Shown here piece after piece: positions 61,882 to 64,000 of a DNA stretch of 64,000 nucleotides; within the stretch, counting starts at the first letter, position 1; the number at the start of each line of letters is the position of its first letter. The notes beneath the pieces are model-generated. The model did not search any database and was not told where the DNA came from. It was given only the letters and a program-made list of their open reading frames with translations. The position numbers and the translations under genes were made by a program. Source of the DNA: Paucibacter sediminis (lineage in GTDB: Bacteria; Pseudomonadota; Gammaproteobacteria; Burkholderiales; Burkholderiaceae_C); NCBI RefSeq assembly GCF_030254645.1, contig NZ_CP116346.1:62001-126000 (forward strand), read 5' to 3'.

Positions 61882-62469
61882 ATGGCCTACCAGACCCCAC
61901 GCCTGCTGATCATTCCCGGCCTGCATGACAGCGGCCGCGCGCATTGGCAAAGCTGGCTGCAGGCGCAGTACCGCGACGCGCGGCGCGTGCAGCAGCGCGA
62001 CTACGCCACGCCCGATCTGCCGCGCTGGGCCGAGCGCATCCAGCGCACGCTGGAGCAGGCCGGCCCGGGCGAATGGATCGCGGTGGCGCACAGCTTCGGC
62101 TGCCTGGCGCTGGCGCGCCATCTGCTGGAGCAGCCCGATTCGCCGATCCGCCAGGCGCTGCTGGTGGCGCCGGCCGAGCCCAACAAGTTCGGCATCGCCG
62201 ACCTGCTGCCGCAACGCCGCCTGGCCATTCCCAGCACCCTGATCGCGAGCCAGAACGACCCCTGGATGAGCGCCGCCAACGCGCAGCGCTGGGCCGGGCG
62301 CTGGGGCAGCAGCTTCAGCAACCTGGGCCCGGTGGGGCATATCAATGCCGAGTCGGGCTTCGGCCCCTTCCCGCTCGCCAAGCGCTGGGTGGAGGCCGCC
62401 AGGGCGCGCGCGGCGCGCGAGCAGCGCGCCCGGCACGCCGGCTTCAGCGAATGGTCGTTCGCGGTCTGA
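61882..62469 (+). CDS. RBBP9/YdeN-family serine hydrolase
   Basis: 195-aa alpha/beta hydrolase: LLIIPGLHDSGRAHWQSWLQAQY at the N-terminus, nucleophile elbow VAHSFGCLAL, Asp in ASQNDPWMS and the catalytic His in GHINAESGFGPFP, the family hallmark. Substrate unknown. Probably co-transcribed with the molbindin gene. Confidence 0.92.
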   Translation: MAYQTPRLLIIPGLHDSGRAHWQSWLQAQYRDARRVQQRDYATPDLPRWAERIQRTLEQAGPGEWIAVAHSFGCLALARHLLEQPDSPIRQALLVAPAEPNKFGIADLLPQRRLAIPSTLIASQNDPWMSAANAQRWAGRWGSSFSNLGPVGHINAESGFGPFPLAKRWVEAARARAAREQRARHAGFSEWSFAV

Positions 62470-62486
62470 GCCGCGCCGGCGCGGCC

Positions 62487-62987
62487 CTAATGGCCGAGGT
62501 GCAGGGGCTTGAAGCCGGGGTGGGCGAAGTGGCTGCCGTAGGCGTTCACGGCCTGGGCGGTCTTGAGCAGGCCCTGCTCGGGGTGCAGCTTGCCAGCCTT
62601 GCCGGCCATCGCATCGCTGCCCTCGCCGAGCTCGGCGATCACCAGATGCAGCATCGCGTCGGCGCGCGGCGCGAGCTTGCACTGGGCCACGATGGCGCCC
62701 ACCTGGGCCTCGACCTGCGTGGCCAGCTCGCGGTAGCCCGCCTCGTCCAGCTTGCCGGCATGGGCGGCGGCGAGCTGCGCCGCCACCAGGCCGCGGATGC
62801 GTGACATGCCTTCGCGCAGCGGCGCATCGGTGGCCCATTTGCGGCCCTGGTCCAGGCTCAGCTTGTGCGGCGCGGTCGCCGACTCATGGCTGTGCGCGGC
62901 CGGCTGGGCCAGCGCCGGGGCGGCCGACACGCCGGCCATCAGGGCCAGCGCCAGCGCAACGGGCGGAAACCTTGTGTGCGGCGTCAT
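62487..62987 (-). CDS. Exported His-containing protein of unknown function in the nsrR operon
   Basis: 166-aa secreted protein. The ATG at 62987 has an AGGAGGT 8 nt upstream; the GTG at 62996 would sit on top of it. Signal peptide ends near APALA. The mature part starts AAHSHESATAPHKLSLDQGRKWATDAPLR and is mostly helical, ending FKPLHLGH. Position after nsrR and a DUF2249 gene suggests a denitrification- or NO-related periplasmic protein (similar ones are annotated DnrO), by context only. Confidence 0.65.
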   Translation of the reverse strand: MTPHTRFPPVALALALMAGVSAAPALAQPAAHSHESATAPHKLSLDQGRKWATDAPLREGMSRIRGLVAAQLAAAHAGKLDEAGYRELATQVEAQVGAIVAQCKLAPRADAMLHLVIAELGEGSDAMAGKAGKLHPEQGLLKTAQAVNAYGSHFAHPGFKPLHLGH

Positions 62988-63000
62988 CTGTGGCACCTCC

Positions 63001-63252
63001 TCAAGAAACGCTGAAATCGATCACGATGGCGCCCGGCGCGCGCTGCTGGTAGGCCACGCTGACGCGGCTGCCATAGCGCTGCGCGATCTGCGCCAGCAGC
63101 GGCAGCGGGTCGTGGTCGTTGGCGAAGCGCATGGTCTCGCCGGGCTGCAGTGCATCCAGCGCGCCGAAGATGGCGGCATGCCGGAAGCGCTTGGCCACGC
63201 CGCGGGCGTCGAAGGGATAGATGGCGTCGGGGGACAGGTGTTGATGGGCCAT
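63001..63252 (-). CDS. DUF2249 protein
   Basis: 83-aa single DUF2249 domain: LSPDAIYPFDARGVAKRFRHAAIFGALDALQPGETMRFANDHDPLPLLAQIAQRYG. The DHDPLPL motif is typical of this TusA-like small fold, found beside nitrosative-stress and haem/hemerythrin genes. Lies 42 bp after nsrR, and is probably co-transcribed with it. Confidence 0.88.
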   Translation of the reverse strand: MAHQHLSPDAIYPFDARGVAKRFRHAAIFGALDALQPGETMRFANDHDPLPLLAQIAQRYGSRVSVAYQQRAPGAIVIDFSVS

Positions 63253-63294
63253 GATGACTCCTGAGGGTTGAGGTCGAAATGCGAGGCCTGGGGC

Positions 63295-63783
63295 TCAGGC
63301 CGAGGGCGGCTTGCGCCGCCGCAGGGTGATGGGTTGGGGGGGCTGGGGGTGCCGGGGCGCGCCCGGCTTGGGCAGCGCCGCGGCGGGCGCGGCCAGATCG
63401 GCCAGGGTCGCGCCGTCGAGCTCCTTGAGAAAGGCGCGCAACGCGCTGTCGAACAGATGCTTGAGGCGGCAGGCCGGGCTCAGCAGGCATTCGTTGACTT
63501 CGGCATCGAAGCATTCCACCAGCCTGAAGTCGGTCTCGGCGGCGCGCACCACATCGCCCACGCGCAAGGTGGCCGGGTCGGCCAGCAGGCGCAGCCCGCC
63601 GCCACGGCCGCGCGTGGTCTCCAGCACGCCCTGGCGCGCCAGGTCGTTGACGATCTTCATCAAATGGTTCTTGGAGACGCCATGGCGCTCCGCCAGCTCG
63701 CCGATGGTGACGAGTTGCTGCGGGCGCGCCGCGCAGTACATCAGCACGCGCAAGGTGTAGTCGGTGTATTCGGCCAGCCGCAT
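63295..63783 (-). CDS. nsrR: Rrf2-family nitric-oxide-sensing repressor NsrR
   Basis: 162-aa winged-helix regulator: MRLAEYTDYTLRVLMYCAARP, then VTIGELAERHGVSKNHLMKIVNDLARQGVLETTRGRGGGLRL. The [Fe-S] ligands C91, C99 and C105 are spaced C-x7-C-x5-C, slightly wider than the x4-x6/x5 spacing usual for NsrR. The ~40-residue Pro/Arg-rich tail is an extra. Likely represses itself and fdxA through the AAGATGCAT-type sites between them until NO destroys the cluster. Confidence 0.92.
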   Translation of the reverse strand: MRLAEYTDYTLRVLMYCAARPQQLVTIGELAERHGVSKNHLMKIVNDLARQGVLETTRGRGGGLRLLADPATLRVGDVVRAAETDFRLVECFDAEVNECLLSPACRLKHLFDSALRAFLKELDGATLADLAAPAAALPKPGAPRHPQPPQPITLRRRKPPSA

Positions 63784-63794
63784 CGATGTCCCTA

Positions 63795-63858
63795 AAGATG
63801 TATGCAGTTTATTGCTTTAAGGCGCGCGGATCTTTAAGATGCATCAAAAATACTTCTT
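63795..63858. promoter_or_regulatory. NsrR-type operators between nsrR and fdxA
   Basis: A near-perfect 9-5-9 site AAGATGCAT-CAAAA-ATACTTCTT occupies 63836-63858 and matches the NsrR consensus (AAGATGYAT dyad). A second copy begins AAGATGTAT at 63795-63803 with a poor right half. The first lies near fdxA, the second near nsrR, implying repression in both directions. Confidence 0.75.
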
Positions 63859-63886
63859 ATAGAAATCCCGTTCCCGGAGCCATGCC

Positions 63887-64000
63887 ATGACCTTCGTCGT
63901 CACCCAGGCCTGCATCAGCTGCAAGTACACCGACTGCGTGGACGTCTGTCCGGTCGATGCCTTTCGCGAAGGCCCCAACTTCCTCGTCATCGACCCCGAT
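63887..64000 (+). CDS. fdxA: 7Fe ferredoxin FdxA, 5' part (continues beyond window)
   Basis: The first 38 codons of a ~107-aa ferredoxin: [26 protein letters not shown], matching FdxA/Azotobacter FdI. The 3Fe-4S and 4Fe-4S ligand positions Cys8, Cys16 and Cys20 (numbered without Met) are present, with the free Cys11. The usual free Cys24 is Ala. GGAG lies 7 nt before the start. Divergent from nsrR with NsrR sites between, as in Burkholderia-like genomes. Confidence 0.92.
   Translation, partial: MTFVVTQACISCKYTDCVDVCPVDAFREGPNFLVIDPD

Noticed and set aside
1-64000. CRISPR arrays, tRNA/rRNA genes, complete insertion sequences or prophage genes.
   Set aside because: No regularly spaced repeats, no cloverleaf or rRNA sequence, and no transposase or phage structural gene were recognised in any frame.

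Overview
The window is GC-rich, densely packed DNA from a betaproteobacterium. The Burkholderiales are the likely order, in the Roseateles/Mitsuaria/Rubrivivax neighbourhood. That placement is an inference from gene content (cysUWA followed by a CysB-type LysR, YghU, NsrR/FdxA, an IorAB-type oxidase, many secreted and TonB-linked genes) and codon use; there is no rRNA to confirm it. No tRNA, rRNA, CRISPR array or intact insertion sequence was recognised.

Layout. 1-3786 is the 3' part of a cyclic beta-1,2-glucan synthase-type gene with a GH94 module. 3778-9045 holds envelope and stress genes (OmpA-like and DUF4398 lipoproteins, BON, CsbD), fumarase C, a CBS-pair protein and a secreted SGNH esterase. 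9061-12236 is a membrane-anchored protein coupled to a long, C-terminally extended apolipoprotein N-acyltransferase homologue. 12256-15242 is a tightly overlapping six-gene operon (GNAT, small protein, Cys-rich protein, thioesterase, YghU, GST). 15322-20978 has a nucleotidyltransferase, a MerR/MFS operon with a textbook 19-bp-spacer MerR promoter, and a two-subunit molybdenum hydroxylase (iorAB). 21000-25473 holds a BNR-repeat secreted protein, a small exported protein and an AraC regulator.

25470-42654 is a coherent locus for N-acetylgalactosamine (GalNAc). On the minus strand lies a catabolic operon: agaS, ROK kinase, agaZ, agaR, nagA/agaA and a sugar-porter MFS. Divergent from it lies an extracytoplasmic operon: GH31 glycosidase with CBM32-like and NPCBM modules, TonB-dependent receptor, ricin-type lectin lipoprotein and a GH109 NAD-dependent alpha-N-acetylgalactosaminidase. 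The 363-bp divergent region carries two facing promoters, each with a TTTCG/CGAAA dyad in its spacer, and three exact ATCGAAAG repeats, so the AgaR-type repressor probably controls both arms. The inferred flow is: GalNAc released outside or in the periplasm, MFS uptake, phosphorylation, deacetylation, then deamination/isomerisation to tagatose-6-P.

42637-47617 contains a 2-oxoglutarate dioxygenase-like gene, a polar amino-acid ABC uptake operon with no ATPase gene, a frameshifted 3' remnant of a Cys/Met-metabolism PLP enzyme, and an APC permease.

47941-about 50600 is a relic integron. It has a site resembling class-1 attI but no adjacent integrase gene, followed by gene cassettes with recognisable attC sites and a visibly lower GC content. 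The first cassette encodes a protein with two tandem PD-(D/E)xK-like repeats. Downstream (50599-53173) are VOC, YciI-like and dihydrofolate-reductase-family genes mixed with decayed attC pieces.

53384-58165 is a sulfate ABC transport operon (sbp-cysU-cysW-cysA) ending in a CysB/Cbl-type regulator, with a strong palindrome upstream. 58173-62469 holds a TIGR02285-like periplasmic protein, a lipoprotein of the penicillin/AHL acylase family, a molbindin and an RBBP9-type hydrolase. 62487-64000 is a nitrosative-stress module: nsrR, a DUF2249 gene and a secreted protein, divergent from a truncated fdxA, with NsrR-like sites between them.
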